DNA of 64,000 nt from Heliomicrobium gestii (GCF_009877435.1 NZ_WXEX01000008.1:121351-185350); one strand, 5' to 3'. Shown: positions 17,676-26,645, counted from the stretch's first letter. The notes: generated from the sequence alone by a model not told the origin. A program made the numbers and translations.

Positions 17676-17704
17676 AATATACCCTAATGGTCCACGGTTG
17701 TCAC
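17676..17704 (-). promoter_or_regulatory. Promoter of ackA
   Basis: On the minus strand GTGACA (17699-17704), a 17-base spacer and TATATT (17676-17681), each one mismatch from consensus. An inverted repeat lies just upstream of the -35 element. Confidence 0.8.
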
Positions 17705-17711
17705 TTAAGCA

Positions 17712-17746
17712 GAAGATTTCGTCAAGATAATTATCTCGAAATCTTC
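17712..17746. repeat. Nested palindrome between ackA and ylbJ
   Basis: GAAGATTTCG (17712-17721) and CGAAATCTTC (17737-17746) are perfect 10-base arms. The 15 bases between them contain a second palindrome, AGATAATTATCT. No T-run follows. Placed upstream of the ackA -35 element and within the ylbJ leader, it is a candidate operator for one or both genes. Confidence 0.65.
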
Positions 17747-17779
17747 AGAATTTTACAGTTCGTCGGGGGGATGTTGTCG

Positions 17780-18964
17780 ATGGTCTCACTGGTCCCGCTC
17801 GTCCCCGGACCGCTTATCCTGACGGTTTTCTTTCTGCTCTTGACCCCGTTCATGGTCTTTTACCCGGCCGTGTCACTCTCCGCGGCGCGGGAGGGTTTAC
17901 AACTCTGGTTGACCGTCTTGTTGCCGGCCCTCTTTCCCTTTCTGGTGGTCGCCGAACTGATCCTGGCGTTGGGATTGCCCCGGTTGGTCGGCGCAGTCTT
18001 GGAACCGCTGATGCGGCCCCTTTTTCGCCTGCCTGGCGCCGCCGCCGTCGTCGTCGCTGTAGGGTTTACCACAGGCTTTCCCGTCGGCGCGATCATGACA
18101 GCCCAGCTGATCCGCGAGGGCATGCTCACGGCTGCCGAAGGCGAGCGGCTCGTCCTGTTCACCAACAACGCCAGTCCGCTGTTCATGCTGGGCGCCGTCG
18201 GCGCCGGCATGTACGGATCGGCCGAGGTGGGACTGCTGCTGGCGGTCTCCCACTACGGCGCCAACCTGCTCGTCGGCCTGATCAGCGCCCGCCTCTCTCC
18301 GGAAGGGCGCTCCTCGGTTTCCTTGCCCTTCCGATACCGCTGGAAAGCGGAATGGCGCATCTTTTTGACCCAGTCCGTCCCCGCCGGGGAAACGCTGGGA
18401 GCGGCAATCGGCAAAGGGATGCACAGCATCCTGATCATTGGCGGTTATGCGATATTTTTCGTCGTTGCCTTCCGGCTTCTCTCGGCCGGCGGCCTATTGG
18501 CGCCTGCGCTGGCGCTGCTGGAAAGGGCGCTCCCCGCGCTTCAAGCGAGCCCGGAACTGGCGCCGGGTCTCCTGTCGGGGACGCTGGAGATGAGCATCGG
18601 CTGTCAACAGATTGCGGTGGCTCAAGCCCCCCTTTCCCAACGTCTTTGCACAACCGCCCTGATTCTGTCCTGGAGCGGACTCTCCATCTTGTCCCAGGTG
18701 GCGGCTTGTCTGGCCGGAACGGGCGTTCGCATGAGCCGCTATATCCTGGCTAGGCTGGCGCAAAGCCTTCTCTCCATGGCGATAGTCAGCCTGTGGCTGC
18801 CCTATATACCCACTTCGCTCGCCTCCGCCAACATCCCTCCCATCCTTGGTATCCGGCTCTGGCCTTTCTGGCCCGGTTTCTCCGGAACCGTTTATCTGAT
18901 CCTAGCGTGCCTGCTCGCATTGTGGACGTTCGCCTTGAGACAAAAAGGTTGGCGACAAAAATAA
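17780..18964 (+). CDS. ylbJ: Sporulation integral membrane protein YlbJ
   Basis: Polytopic membrane protein (394 residues, about 8 to 10 hydrophobic segments) of the YlbJ family, related to nucleoside-recognition/gate proteins and needed for spore cortex formation in Bacillus. Visible family motifs are GFTTGFPVGA and FTNNASPLFMLGAVGAGM in the first half and LLSGTLEMSIGC in the second. The ATG at 17780 has GGGGGG nine bases upstream; a longer frame runs back through the palindrome and was rejected. Its neighbourhood (coaD, rsmD) is the same as in Bacillus (ylbH-coaD-ylbJ). Confidence 0.9.
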   Translation: MVSLVPLVPGPLILTVFFLLLTPFMVFYPAVSLSAAREGLQLWLTVLLPALFPFLVVAELILALGLPRLVGAVLEPLMRPLFRLPGAAAVVVAVGFTTGFPVGAIMTAQLIREGMLTAAEGERLVLFTNNASPLFMLGAVGAGMYGSAEVGLLLAVSHYGANLLVGLISARLSPEGRSSVSLPFRYRWKAEWRIFLTQSVPAGETLGAAIGKGMHSILIIGGYAIFFVVAFRLLSAGGLLAPALALLERALPALQASPELAPGLLSGTLEMSIGCQQIAVAQAPLSQRLCTTALILSWSGLSILSQVAACLAGTGVRMSRYILARLAQSLLSMAIVSLWLPYIPTSLASANIPPILGIRLWPFWPGFSGTVYLILACLLALWTFALRQKGWRQK

Positions 18965-18987
18965 AAAAGGGCGTCCCCAGACACCCT
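18961..18987 (-). terminator. Terminator of the rsmD-coaD operon
   Basis: On the minus strand AGGGTGTC-TGGG-GACGCCCT is followed by TTTTTATTTT. The T-run touches the ylbJ stop codon, so the two converging units share this short junction. Confidence 0.8.
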
Positions 18988-19036
18988 GCTGAAAACCGCT
19001 GCGTTGAAACAGGTAGCTCTTCACCCTGGCGCGAGG

Positions 19037-19555
19037 CTAAAACTCTTCCTCTCCCCGCTCCCACTGGGCTTGCAGTTCTTCCCGTCCTTTACGGACCGTG
19101 CTGACAGACTTGGTCAGGGTATGTTCGATTTGGCGAAGGACATCATCGGCATACTGGCGAGCGTCAGTATGGAGTTCAACGGCCTGGCGGCGCGCCTCGG
19201 CCAGAATCTCCTCCGACTTCTGTTGGGCCAGGCGGACGATCTCCGTCTCACCGGCCAGCTTGGCTACATACACCTTTGTCTCTTCAATCATCTGCTGGCA
19301 CTCGGCTTCCGCTTCCTGGATCACCCGCTGCCGTTCCTTCGTCAACCATTTGGCCTGGCGCAGTTCCTCCGGCAGCCCTGTACGGATGCGATCAAGGAAA
19401 TCCAGAAGGACGTGATCATCCACGAGCACCTTGCCGGTGATCGGGATGCGCGTCGATGTCTCAATCAATTCTTCCAGTTCATCAAGGATGCGCAAAACGC
19501 TCCTGCCTTCACCAAAGCGGGACGAATTCCCTTCCAATGCCTGTGCTCGCTCCAT
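19037..19555 (-). CDS. Coiled-coil protein next to coaD
   Basis: 172 residues, highly charged. Residues about 70-165 are predicted from composition to be one continuous amphipathic helix (Glu, Gln, Ala, Arg rich) resembling the b or E stalk subunits of rotary ATPases or DivIVA-like proteins; such genes are often labelled ATPase-like, but no nucleotide-binding motif is present. No signal peptide or membrane segment. It is the third gene of rsmD-coaD-x, starting 17 bases after coaD behind AGGGGAACCTGTTCG. Function unknown. Confidence 0.75.
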   Translation of the reverse strand: MERAQALEGNSSRFGEGRSVLRILDELEELIETSTRIPITGKVLVDDHVLLDFLDRIRTGLPEELRQAKWLTKERQRVIQEAEAECQQMIEETKVYVAKLAGETEIVRLAQQKSEEILAEARRQAVELHTDARQYADDVLRQIEHTLTKSVSTVRKGREELQAQWERGEEEF

Positions 19556-19572
19556 CGAACAGGTTCCCCTTT

Positions 19573-20079
19573 CTATCTGGCCGACGCCTTACCCCATACG
19601 GTATCACCGAATTTTTCCGCCATTTTCTTCAGCACCGCCGGCGGCAGGTAATCCGATACCTCTCCACCGAAGGAGGCGACTTCTTTGACCATGGAACTGC
19701 TTAAAAAGGCGTAATCGGTGTGGGTGGCCATAAACACCGTCTCCGCCTCCGGATACAGGCGCTTGTTCATCAAGGCCATCTGAAACTCCACTTCAAAGTC
19801 AGATACAGCGCGCAACCCCCGCACGATGGCTTGGGCCCCTTGCTTGCGCGTAAAATCCACGAGCAACCCTGAAAAAGATTCCACACGCACATTCGGGATA
19901 TGGGAAGACGCCATTCGGATCATCTCAACACGCTCATCCATCGTAAAGAGCGGTTTCTTGTTGGGATTGATGGCGACAGCGACGATCACTTCATTAAAAA
20001 TCTGAGCGGCCCGCTCCACAATATCCAAGTGACCTTTGGTGATAGGGTCAAAACTGCCCGGATAGACGGCAACAGTCAC
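19573..20079 (-). CDS. coaD: Phosphopantetheine adenylyltransferase
   Basis: Fourth step of CoA synthesis, joining 4'-phosphopantetheine with ATP to dephospho-CoA. 168 residues, beginning MTVAVYPGSFDPITKGHLDI with the nucleotidyltransferase T/HxGH signature (KGHLD), and containing RGLRAVSDFEVEFQMALMN and the C-terminal SSSMVKEVA motif. The start is GTG and overlaps the rsmD stop as GTGA, so the two genes are translationally coupled. Confidence 0.97.
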   Translation of the reverse strand: MTVAVYPGSFDPITKGHLDIVERAAQIFNEVIVAVAINPNKKPLFTMDERVEMIRMASSHIPNVRVESFSGLLVDFTRKQGAQAIVRGLRAVSDFEVEFQMALMNKRLYPEAETVFMATHTDYAFLSSSMVKEVASFGGEVSDYLPPAVLKKMAEKFGDTVWGKASAR

Positions 20080-20669
20080 GAGTCGGCCTCCTCACAGCGC
20101 TCTTCCGGATCCGGTTCCGGGGACCGCTCCCACTGGTAGTAATGAATCATGGTGTCTCCGTAGCGGTCCTGTTTCCTCCGGCTCAAGGAACCGAACTGTT
20201 CGGGAAGCCCCTCGTCACGGCTGCTTTCCATGATCAAGACGCCCTCCGGCGCCAGAAGCCCGGCGGCAGCCATCTCCAGCACGGGGAGCCAGAGTTCCCG
20301 TTTATAGGGCGGGTCGGCAAAGATCAGATCAAATCGCTTTCCCTCGGCGAGCAGTCGCTGACAGGCCTGCCGGACATCCTGTTTCAGCACTTTTCCTCGA
20401 TCCAGTCTTGTCGACTGGATGTTTTTGACAATCGTCGCACAGGCCGCCGGATTTTTTTCCACCCAATATACGAACGCGGCGCCACGGCTCAAGGCCTCCA
20501 GGCCCAGGGCGCCCGTTCCCGCAAACAGGTCCAGGCATTGCGCTTCAAGGCAACGCCCGGCCAGCACATTGAACAACGCTTCTTTTACGCGATCGGCCGT
20601 CGGCCGCGTCTCCCACCCCTTGACGGAGACCAACCGGTGGCCTCGGGCTTGGCCGGATATGATCCGCAC
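20076..20669 (-). CDS. rsmD: 16S rRNA (guanine-966-N2)-methyltransferase
   Basis: SAM-dependent methyltransferase acting on 16S rRNA G966. 197 residues from the GTG at 20669: VRIISGQARG start, a LDLFAGTGALGLEALSRGA SAM-binding segment and the catalytic FADPPYK motif. The GTG is chosen because GGGGGATTGGAT places the ribosome binding site 7 bases away; a TTG two codons earlier is too close. It heads the rsmD-coaD operon. Confidence 0.94.
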   Translation of the reverse strand: MRIISGQARGHRLVSVKGWETRPTADRVKEALFNVLAGRCLEAQCLDLFAGTGALGLEALSRGAAFVYWVEKNPAACATIVKNIQSTRLDRGKVLKQDVRQACQRLLAEGKRFDLIFADPPYKRELWLPVLEMAAAGLLAPEGVLIMESSRDEGLPEQFGSLSRRKQDRYGDTMIHYYQWERSPEPDPEERCEEADS

Positions 20670-20793
20670 ATCCAATCCCCCTTCACCGCATTACCCAGAT
20701 TATAGCACGGCCTCCCTCTTTCGACAATTCCCGCAACAGAGGAATGAGCCTGCTGTCCCACAGGGCACATTGAGGAAAGAAGGAGGAATGGCC

Positions 20794-21783
20794 GTGAATC
20801 GCTCCGCACTCTACAGCAATCTCGGCATCCGACTGGACATGGCCCTTGAGGCCCATGACATCATCCGCCGGGAGATGGGCTCCGATGTGCCCGGCGTGCG
20901 CGTCTTCCGCAGCGAACACCCGCAATCGGTCGTCGTCACCACCGTTGTCGTCGATTCGGAACAGGGCGAACAGGCGATGGGCAAGCCACGGGGGACCTAT
21001 GTGACCATCGACGCGCCCCCCTTGCGGGAGAACAATCGAGAATCGCACCAAGCCATCTCGACCATCCTGGCTCGCGAACTGGCCGGGCTCTTGCCCATCG
21101 GCCCTGACAGTTCTGTCCTCGTCGTCGGCCTGGGCAACTGGAACGCCACCCCCGACGCCCTGGGACCCAAGGTGGTCGAATCCACCCTGGTCACCCGCCA
21201 CCTCCATCACTACGCTCCGGAAGAGCTCTCGGGCAACTTGCGCCCCGTCAGCGCCATCGCCCCCGGTGTCCTCGGCTTGACAGGCATCGAGACGGCGGAG
21301 ATCATCAAAGGGATCGTCGAGAAAACCCGCCCCGACCTGGTCATTGCCATCGACGCCCTGGCCACCAGTTCCGTCGATCGCATCGCCACCAGCATCCAAC
21401 TGGCCAACACAGGGATCCAACCGGGATCGGGCGTGGGCAACCGGCGAGCCGGGATCAACCAGGCGACAATGGGCTGCCCCGTCATCGCCCTTGGTGTTCC
21501 AACGGTCTGTCATGCCGGCGTCATCGCCCACGAGGCCATCGAAAAACTGATGCAGCAGTTTCAGACGAGCCCCACCCTCTACCGGCTCTACAAAGGACTC
21601 AACCCCGAGGCGATGCAACAGATCATCGAAGAGGTGCTCGGCCCCTTTCAGCGAGACCTGATCATGACCCCCAAAGAGATCGATCAACTGATCCAGCAGA
21701 CCTCCCGTGTCGTCTCAGCCGGCATCGCCCAGGCGCTCCATCCAGCCATCACACCGGACCAGTGGACCCAATACCTGCAATAA
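20794..21783 (+). CDS. gpr: Spore germination protease GPR
   Basis: Aspartic-type endopeptidase that degrades small acid-soluble spore proteins at germination. From GTG at 20794, 329 residues, somewhat shorter than the 368 of Bacillus. Family segments visible are RTDMALEAHDII-like RLDMALEAHDIIRR near the N-terminus, LGNWNATPDALGPKVV and LVIAIDALATSSVDRI (which carry the conserved Asp residues), and TVCHAGVIAHEA. GGAGG lies 7 bases before the GTG; the ATG two codons earlier overlaps that site. A SASP gene, its likely substrate, lies convergently just downstream. Confidence 0.93.
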   Translation: MNRSALYSNLGIRLDMALEAHDIIRREMGSDVPGVRVFRSEHPQSVVVTTVVVDSEQGEQAMGKPRGTYVTIDAPPLRENNRESHQAISTILARELAGLLPIGPDSSVLVVGLGNWNATPDALGPKVVESTLVTRHLHHYAPEELSGNLRPVSAIAPGVLGLTGIETAEIIKGIVEKTRPDLVIAIDALATSSVDRIATSIQLANTGIQPGSGVGNRRAGINQATMGCPVIALGVPTVCHAGVIAHEAIEKLMQQFQTSPTLYRLYKGLNPEAMQQIIEEVLGPFQRDLIMTPKEIDQLIQQTSRVVSAGIAQALHPAITPDQWTQYLQ

Positions 21784-21791
21784 AAACGGCG

Positions 21792-21817
21792 AAGAGCGTC
21801 CCTTGCGGAGCGCTCTT
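21792..21817 (+). terminator. Possible terminator of gpr
   Basis: AAGAGCG and CGCTCTT form a 7-bp stem around a 12-base loop, followed by TGCTTT. The T-run is interrupted, so strength is uncertain. Confidence 0.5.
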
Positions 21818-21885
21818 TGCTTTCGCTACTTCCTGTTGCCCGGCCCGCCGGGCCGGGGGACGACAGCGTCCTTGCCGCTGTTAGG

Positions 21886-22026
21886 TCACTTCGCCGGCGG
21901 CGCCCCGGCAGACCTGTCCTGCTTTTTCACATCCTGAAAACGGTGGCCCAGACCGATCTCCTGGGCCACTTCCATTTTAAAATCTTCCAATTGGGGCGAC
22001 AGTTCGTCGCGATCCCGTTCTGGCAA
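21886..22026 (-). CDS. Alpha/beta-type small acid-soluble spore protein (short)
   Basis: A 46-codon gene read from TTG at 22026, with GCGAGGAGGTGATCGCC directly before it. The product reads PERDRDELSPQLEDFKMEV and continues AQEIGLGHRF. The pattern LxxFKxEVAxEIGL is the first conserved helix of DNA-binding alpha/beta SASPs, which protect spore DNA. The second conserved GPR-cleavage/helix region of full-size SASPs is not present, so it is a minimal family member. It lies between recG and gpr, facing gpr. Identification rests on the motif and context. Confidence 0.72.
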   Translation of the reverse strand: MPERDRDELSPQLEDFKMEVAQEIGLGHRFQDVKKQDRSAGAPPAK

Positions 22027-22059
22027 GGCGATCACCTCCTCGCCTGTTAGGATCGCCCG

Positions 22060-24579
22060 TCAGAACAGATCCAATCCATGAAAAGTCTCCCTCACCCGTT
22101 GCGCCAGTTCGCGGCTCTCCGGCAACTGAAGCTCGGGATCATGGGCAGACCAGCGGCGGGCCCACTCCTTCGCCGACTCGATCAGTTCGGCGTCCCGGAC
22201 CAGATCAGCCGCCTTAAAGGCGGGGATGCCGCTCTGGCGTGTGCCGAGAAACTCGCCGGGACCGCGCAGCTTAAGGTCCTCTTCGGCGAGGCGGAACCCG
22301 TCGTCGCTGGCCTCCATGGCCTGCATCCGCTGCCGTCCCTCTTCGGAGAGCTTGTCAGCCACCAGGATGCAGTAGGATTGGGCGTCACCCCGGCCCACCC
22401 GTCCCCGGAGTTGGTGCAACTGAGCCAAACCGAATCGCTCGGCTCCTTCGATGACCATCACCGTCGCCGCAGGCACATCGACACCGACTTCAATCACCGT
22501 CGTCGCCACCAGGATGTGCAACTGGCCCCGGTAAAAGCGCTCCATCACAGCCGCCTTGTCGTCTTTCTTCAGCCGCCCGTGGAGGATGCCCACCTCCAGG
22601 TCGGGGAAAACATCGCGAGACAGGGTGGCGAAGCGCTCTTCCACGGCGGCCAGATCAGACTCCTCGGAATCCTCGATGGCCGGACAGACCACATAGGCCT
22701 GCCGCCCTGCAGCGACCTCCCGGCGGATCAGCCGGTAGATGCGCGGCCAGGCGTCGGCGCCCACATGGTGGGTCTTCACCTGGCGCCGCCCCGGCGGTCG
22801 CTCGTCAAGGATGGATACGTCAAGGTCGCCATAAACCGTCATGGCCAGTGTGCGCGGGATGGGCGTCGCCGTCATCACCAACAGGTCTGCCGCCTCGCTC
22901 TTTCCTTTCAGAATCGCCCGCTGCCGCACGCCGAAGCGGTGCTGCTCGTCGATGATCACCAGGCCGAGCCTCCGAAAAGCCACCTCTTTTTGCAACAGCG
23001 CATGGGTGCCCACGACGACCGGGATCGAGCCGTCGGCCAGTCCGCGCAAGATCTCCTCGCGGCGGCGACGCCCTATGGAGCCGGTCAGGTGAGCCACCGG
23101 CATGGCCATGTTGGCCAGCAGACTCTGCCAGTTGATGGCATGTTGATCCGCCAGGACCTCTGTGGGCGCCATCAATGCCGCCTGGTATCCCGAGGCGACG
23201 GCCTTGACGACGGCCGAGGCGGCTACTACCGTTTTGCCGGCGCCCACATCGCCTTGAAGCAGCCGGTGCATCGGTCGCTCCGCTTCCATATCGGCCTCGA
23301 TCTCGGCGATCACCCGCTTCTGGGCTCCCGTCAGTTCATAGGGGAGGAGCGACCAAAACCGCGCCAGTTCCTCCCCTGTCGGCTGGTGCCGGATCCCCTG
23401 GAGCGGCCCCTGCTTCTGCCGGCGCACATAGCGCCAAGCCGTGGACAGCAAAAAGATCTCGTTGAAGGCGATCTTGCGCCGTCCCGCTTCCGCCGCTTCC
23501 AGGCTCTCGGGAAAATGGAGGTGGCGCACCGCTTCTACAAGGCCAGGCAGTTTCAGTTTCGCCGTTACCGGCGGCGGGAGCGGATCGATCAGCGACGGCG
23601 CGTACCTGTCCAACACCTGTTCAAAAAGACCCCGCAGGAACCGCTGGTTCAATCCCTCTGTGGCCGGGTAGACGGGAACGATCCGGTTGGTGTGCAAGCC
23701 CGCCTCCGCCTGATTTTCCATCTCCTCCACATGCAGTTCCGCCTTGCCATAGCGGAACTCGGCCTTGCCGGAGACGACGACAGCCGTGCCAGGCGGATAC
23801 TTGGCCGGCAAGTGCTTGCGGTTGAAGAGCACGATCGGCAAGAGGCCGCTGCCGTCATCGATCTGACCCTTGATCACCGACAGGCCGCGCCGCGGGGTCC
23901 ACTGCTGGTAAGCCCGGATCACGCCGGCCACCGTCACATCGCCAGGGTAGCGAATCTGGGCGATGCTCATCAGTTGGCTGCGGTCGATATAGCGGTGGGG
24001 CAGGTGGAAGATCAGGTCCCGCACCGTCGCGATGCCCAGTTTTTTCAGCGTTGTCGCCCGCTGGGGCCCTACGCCCCGCAGGAACTGGATCTCCGTGCCC
24101 GGCCCCTGACCGCCGCGGGAAAAGGAGCGCTCCGGAGCCATTGACGGGGCGTCCGGCGACGCGGTCTTTGACGGCGCCCTTGACCTTTGCCGGGTCTCCG
24201 ATGGCTCAGTGACGGAGGTCCGACTGCCGGGCAGCGCCGTACCCGGCGCCGCCAAGACCTGTTCGGTCGCCAGAGGTTGGGCTACCGGCAAGTGGGCCGA
24301 CAGTTCCATCTCCAAAACAGCCAGGTTTTGAGAGATCTGTTCCACGAGGAGACGTCGCTCTGCGACCGGCTGACGCTGGTAATGCTGCAGTTGCCCCTCC
24401 CACAGGGTCAACCGCGCCCCCCAGGGACCGGGAGCGTTTACGGCTTCCCGCCGCAAAGCGGCGAGGGCGGAACGGGCGAAGGCGGAAAAACCGCCGATAA
24501 CGCCGCCGTCGGTGTACCCGCAATGGCGTTCGGCGTCGACAGCCCGCCGCAGATTCTGCCACAACAATTGCCATTTCAT
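22060..24579 (-). CDS. recG: ATP-dependent DNA helicase RecG
   Basis: Branch-migrating helicase that remodels stalled forks and Holliday junctions. 839 residues against about 690 for most RecG. The core begins near residue 165 (FLRGVGPQRATTLKKLGI), with the wedge OB domain, Walker A GDVGAGKT, the DEQHRFG box and QLRGRVGRG near the C-terminal helicase half. The first 155 residues are extra: a helical part followed by a Pro/Ser/Thr-rich linker. It starts 4 bases after fakA ends, keeping the Bacillus fakA ... recG order without sdaA genes. Confidence 0.96.
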   Translation of the reverse strand: MKWQLLWQNLRRAVDAERHCGYTDGGVIGGFSAFARSALAALRREAVNAPGPWGARLTLWEGQLQHYQRQPVAERRLLVEQISQNLAVLEMELSAHLPVAQPLATEQVLAAPGTALPGSRTSVTEPSETRQRSRAPSKTASPDAPSMAPERSFSRGGQGPGTEIQFLRGVGPQRATTLKKLGIATVRDLIFHLPHRYIDRSQLMSIAQIRYPGDVTVAGVIRAYQQWTPRRGLSVIKGQIDDGSGLLPIVLFNRKHLPAKYPPGTAVVVSGKAEFRYGKAELHVEEMENQAEAGLHTNRIVPVYPATEGLNQRFLRGLFEQVLDRYAPSLIDPLPPPVTAKLKLPGLVEAVRHLHFPESLEAAEAGRRKIAFNEIFLLSTAWRYVRRQKQGPLQGIRHQPTGEELARFWSLLPYELTGAQKRVIAEIEADMEAERPMHRLLQGDVGAGKTVVAASAVVKAVASGYQAALMAPTEVLADQHAINWQSLLANMAMPVAHLTGSIGRRRREEILRGLADGSIPVVVGTHALLQKEVAFRRLGLVIIDEQHRFGVRQRAILKGKSEAADLLVMTATPIPRTLAMTVYGDLDVSILDERPPGRRQVKTHHVGADAWPRIYRLIRREVAAGRQAYVVCPAIEDSEESDLAAVEERFATLSRDVFPDLEVGILHGRLKKDDKAAVMERFYRGQLHILVATTVIEVGVDVPAATVMVIEGAERFGLAQLHQLRGRVGRGDAQSYCILVADKLSEEGRQRMQAMEASDDGFRLAEEDLKLRGPGEFLGTRQSGIPAFKAADLVRDAELIESAKEWARRWSAHDPELQLPESRELAQRVRETFHGLDLF

Positions 24580-24583
24580 GCCC

Positions 24584-26269
24584 TTACTCCAGTCCGATGA
24601 TGTACGGGTAGAGCGGTTGCCCCGTTGTCACCGCTTCCACCTCCGCGTCCGGGCAAGCCGCCTCGATCACCTCGATCAGCCTTTCCACCTCCGATGGGTC
24701 GACCGCTTCTCCCTGATAGAGGGTGACCAGTTCCCATCGGCCGCCTGCCACAGTCAACGCCTCCCGGACCACACCGCTCAACTCCACGCCGCCGGCGATG
24801 AGGCTGTCGTCAAGGAGACCGATCAGATCGCCCTCCCGAACAGCGACACCATTGACAGTGGCATCGCGAACAGCCCTGGTGATCTCCAAGCAGCGAATAT
24901 CCCGGCCGGCCTTTTCCATCCCGGCCTGAAGATCCCGAACGTCTTTTCCAGGGTCAAAGGCCAACATGGCCGCCAGACCGCCGGGAAGGTGGCGCGTTGC
25001 CACTACGGCGGCCCGGTCCTCGCCATAGATCTGCACCGCCTGGCGAGCCGCCATAATCAGGTTCGGGTGATTGGGCAGGAGCAGGCAGAAGTCGGCTGAC
25101 GCCTTCTCTAAAGCGGCCAGCCAATCGTTGGCGCTGGGGTTGCGGCTCGTCCCGCCGTCGACGACGGCGACAGCCCCCTGTTCCTGAAACAAGCGCGCCC
25201 ACCCTGCCGACGGCGCAGCAGCGATCACCGCGACCGGCGTTCGCGTCCCTTCGTCTTTCACCGCTTCTCCGGAGATGACGGCGGCCCTGGCCTTGGCCTG
25301 TTCAACCATGTTGTTGATGTGGATGTCATGGAGGGTGCCGCACTGGAGGGCTTGTTCTAAAACCAGGCCCGGGTGATCCGTATGTATGTGGATCTTGGCC
25401 GCATCGGGATCCCCCACGACGAGCAGGCAGTCTCCCATGTCTACCAGTCGCTTCCGCAAACCGTCGAGGGGCAGTTGGCGCCCTTTCAGGATGAATTCAG
25501 TGCAGTAGCAAAACCGTTCCGGCGCCGCCTCAGCCGGTTCTCGTTCTGAGGAAGGGCCGCCTGGCGCCGTCGCTTCAGCAGGGACCGCCTCTGGAACAGG
25601 CGTCATTGCATCCGAGTCGATCGGTTCGCCCGACTCGCCGCGCAAGGCCTGGAGGCATCCCTCCAAGAAAAACACATACCCCTGACCGCCGGCGTCGACG
25701 ACACCGGCCTCTTTCAAGAGGGACAACTGGTCCGGCGTCTTGTCAAGGGCGCGCTGGGCCGCGGTGACGGCCGCGGTCAGGATCCGGTCCAGATCGCTCC
25801 CTGGTCGCGCCGCCGCCAGGGCTTCCTTCGCTGCCGCCCGGGCAACCGTCAGGATTGTTCCCTCCACCGGCTTCATGACCGCCTTATAGGCCATCTCAAC
25901 GCCCTTTTCCATGGCCCTAGCCCAATCGAGGGGCGTTACCGTGTCCTTGTCTTCCAGCGCCTTGGCCCAGCCCCGGAACAACTGGGAAAAAATCACGCCC
26001 GAATTGCCGCGGGCGCCGAGCAAGGCCCCCTTCGCCGCCGCCATCGTCACTTTACCTGCCCGGACTTCACCGCCGGGGATCGCCTCGGCGCAGGCGCGCA
26101 GCGTCAAGGACAGGTTGGTGCCGGTGTCGCCGTCTGGCACAGGGAATACGTTCAACTGATCGATCCGCTGCCGGTTCGCCTCGACACGCCCTGCGCCGCC
26201 CTGGATCAATGCGGCTACGGCAGGCCCGTCCAAGCGTTCTCTAATCGGGAATCTTGAGTCCATGGACAT
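24584..26269 (-). CDS. fakA: DAK2-domain fatty acid kinase
   Basis: YloV/FakA homologue of 561 residues. In Staphylococcus FakA phosphorylates fatty acids presented by a FakB partner; no fakB lies in the window. The N-terminal DhaL domain (about 10-205) has the metal/ATP motif PDGDTGTN (45-52) and GARGNSGVI. A Pro/Glu/Ala-rich linker (about 218-250) leads into the middle domain and C-terminal EDD-like half with LLPNHPN. The ATG uses GAGGTG inside the end of asp23 and overlaps it by 29 bases, so expression is coupled. Confidence 0.9.
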   Translation of the reverse strand: MSMDSRFPIRERLDGPAVAALIQGGAGRVEANRQRIDQLNVFPVPDGDTGTNLSLTLRACAEAIPGGEVRAGKVTMAAAKGALLGARGNSGVIFSQLFRGWAKALEDKDTVTPLDWARAMEKGVEMAYKAVMKPVEGTILTVARAAAKEALAAARPGSDLDRILTAAVTAAQRALDKTPDQLSLLKEAGVVDAGGQGYVFFLEGCLQALRGESGEPIDSDAMTPVPEAVPAEATAPGGPSSEREPAEAAPERFCYCTEFILKGRQLPLDGLRKRLVDMGDCLLVVGDPDAAKIHIHTDHPGLVLEQALQCGTLHDIHINNMVEQAKARAAVISGEAVKDEGTRTPVAVIAAAPSAGWARLFQEQGAVAVVDGGTSRNPSANDWLAALEKASADFCLLLPNHPNLIMAARQAVQIYGEDRAAVVATRHLPGGLAAMLAFDPGKDVRDLQAGMEKAGRDIRCLEITRAVRDATVNGVAVREGDLIGLLDDSLIAGGVELSGVVREALTVAGGRWELVTLYQGEAVDPSEVERLIEVIEAACPDAEVEAVTTGQPLYPYIIGLE

Positions 26270-26600
26270 GAACGTTCACCTCACGAACAGACAACCCCAG
26301 TTGGGTTTCTATGGCCAGCTTCACCCGTTCCATCACGGTTCGGGCGACTTCGGGAATGCGAACGCCGTAGGCCATGATCACATGCAGATCCAGCGATACA
26401 GAAAAATCACCATACGAGTTCACTTGTATGCCCCGCGCGGCATGTTCAGCCCGTTTATTGACGCCGATGCCTGCGAAGAGGTGTTTGGGCGCCGTGCCCA
26501 CCAGGCCGTAGCATTCGGCCGCCGCCTGTCCGGCGATATTAGCGATCACTTCGTCCGCGATCGATACACTGCCCATCTCAGAGGGATTTTTTACAGTCAT
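26241..26600 (-). CDS. Asp23/Gls24 family envelope stress protein
   Basis: A 119-residue Asp23 family protein (Bacillus YloU type), beginning MTVKNPSEMGSVSIADEVIA and ending with VREVNVHVHGLKIPD, both typical. Members bind the membrane periphery through partners and respond to envelope stress; the exact role is not known. The start is the ATG at 26600 with GGAAGGAG 10 bases upstream. Paired with fakA as in Bacillus. Confidence 0.9.
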   Translation of the reverse strand: MTVKNPSEMGSVSIADEVIANIAGQAAAECYGLVGTAPKHLFAGIGVNKRAEHAARGIQVNSYGDFSVSLDLHVIMAYGVRIPEVARTVMERVKLAIETQLGLSVREVNVHVHGLKIPD

Positions 26601-26621
26601 TGTCGGCCATCTCCTTCCTAT

Positions 26622-26645
26622 AAAAAAAGGCCCCTCAAGCGGGCC
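26622..26645 (-). terminator. Terminator overlapping the DUF1858 stop codon
   Basis: On the minus strand GGCCC-GCTTGAG-GGGCC is followed by seven T residues. The stop codon of the DUF1858 gene is in the loop, so termination would partly isolate asp23 from it. Confidence 0.75.
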
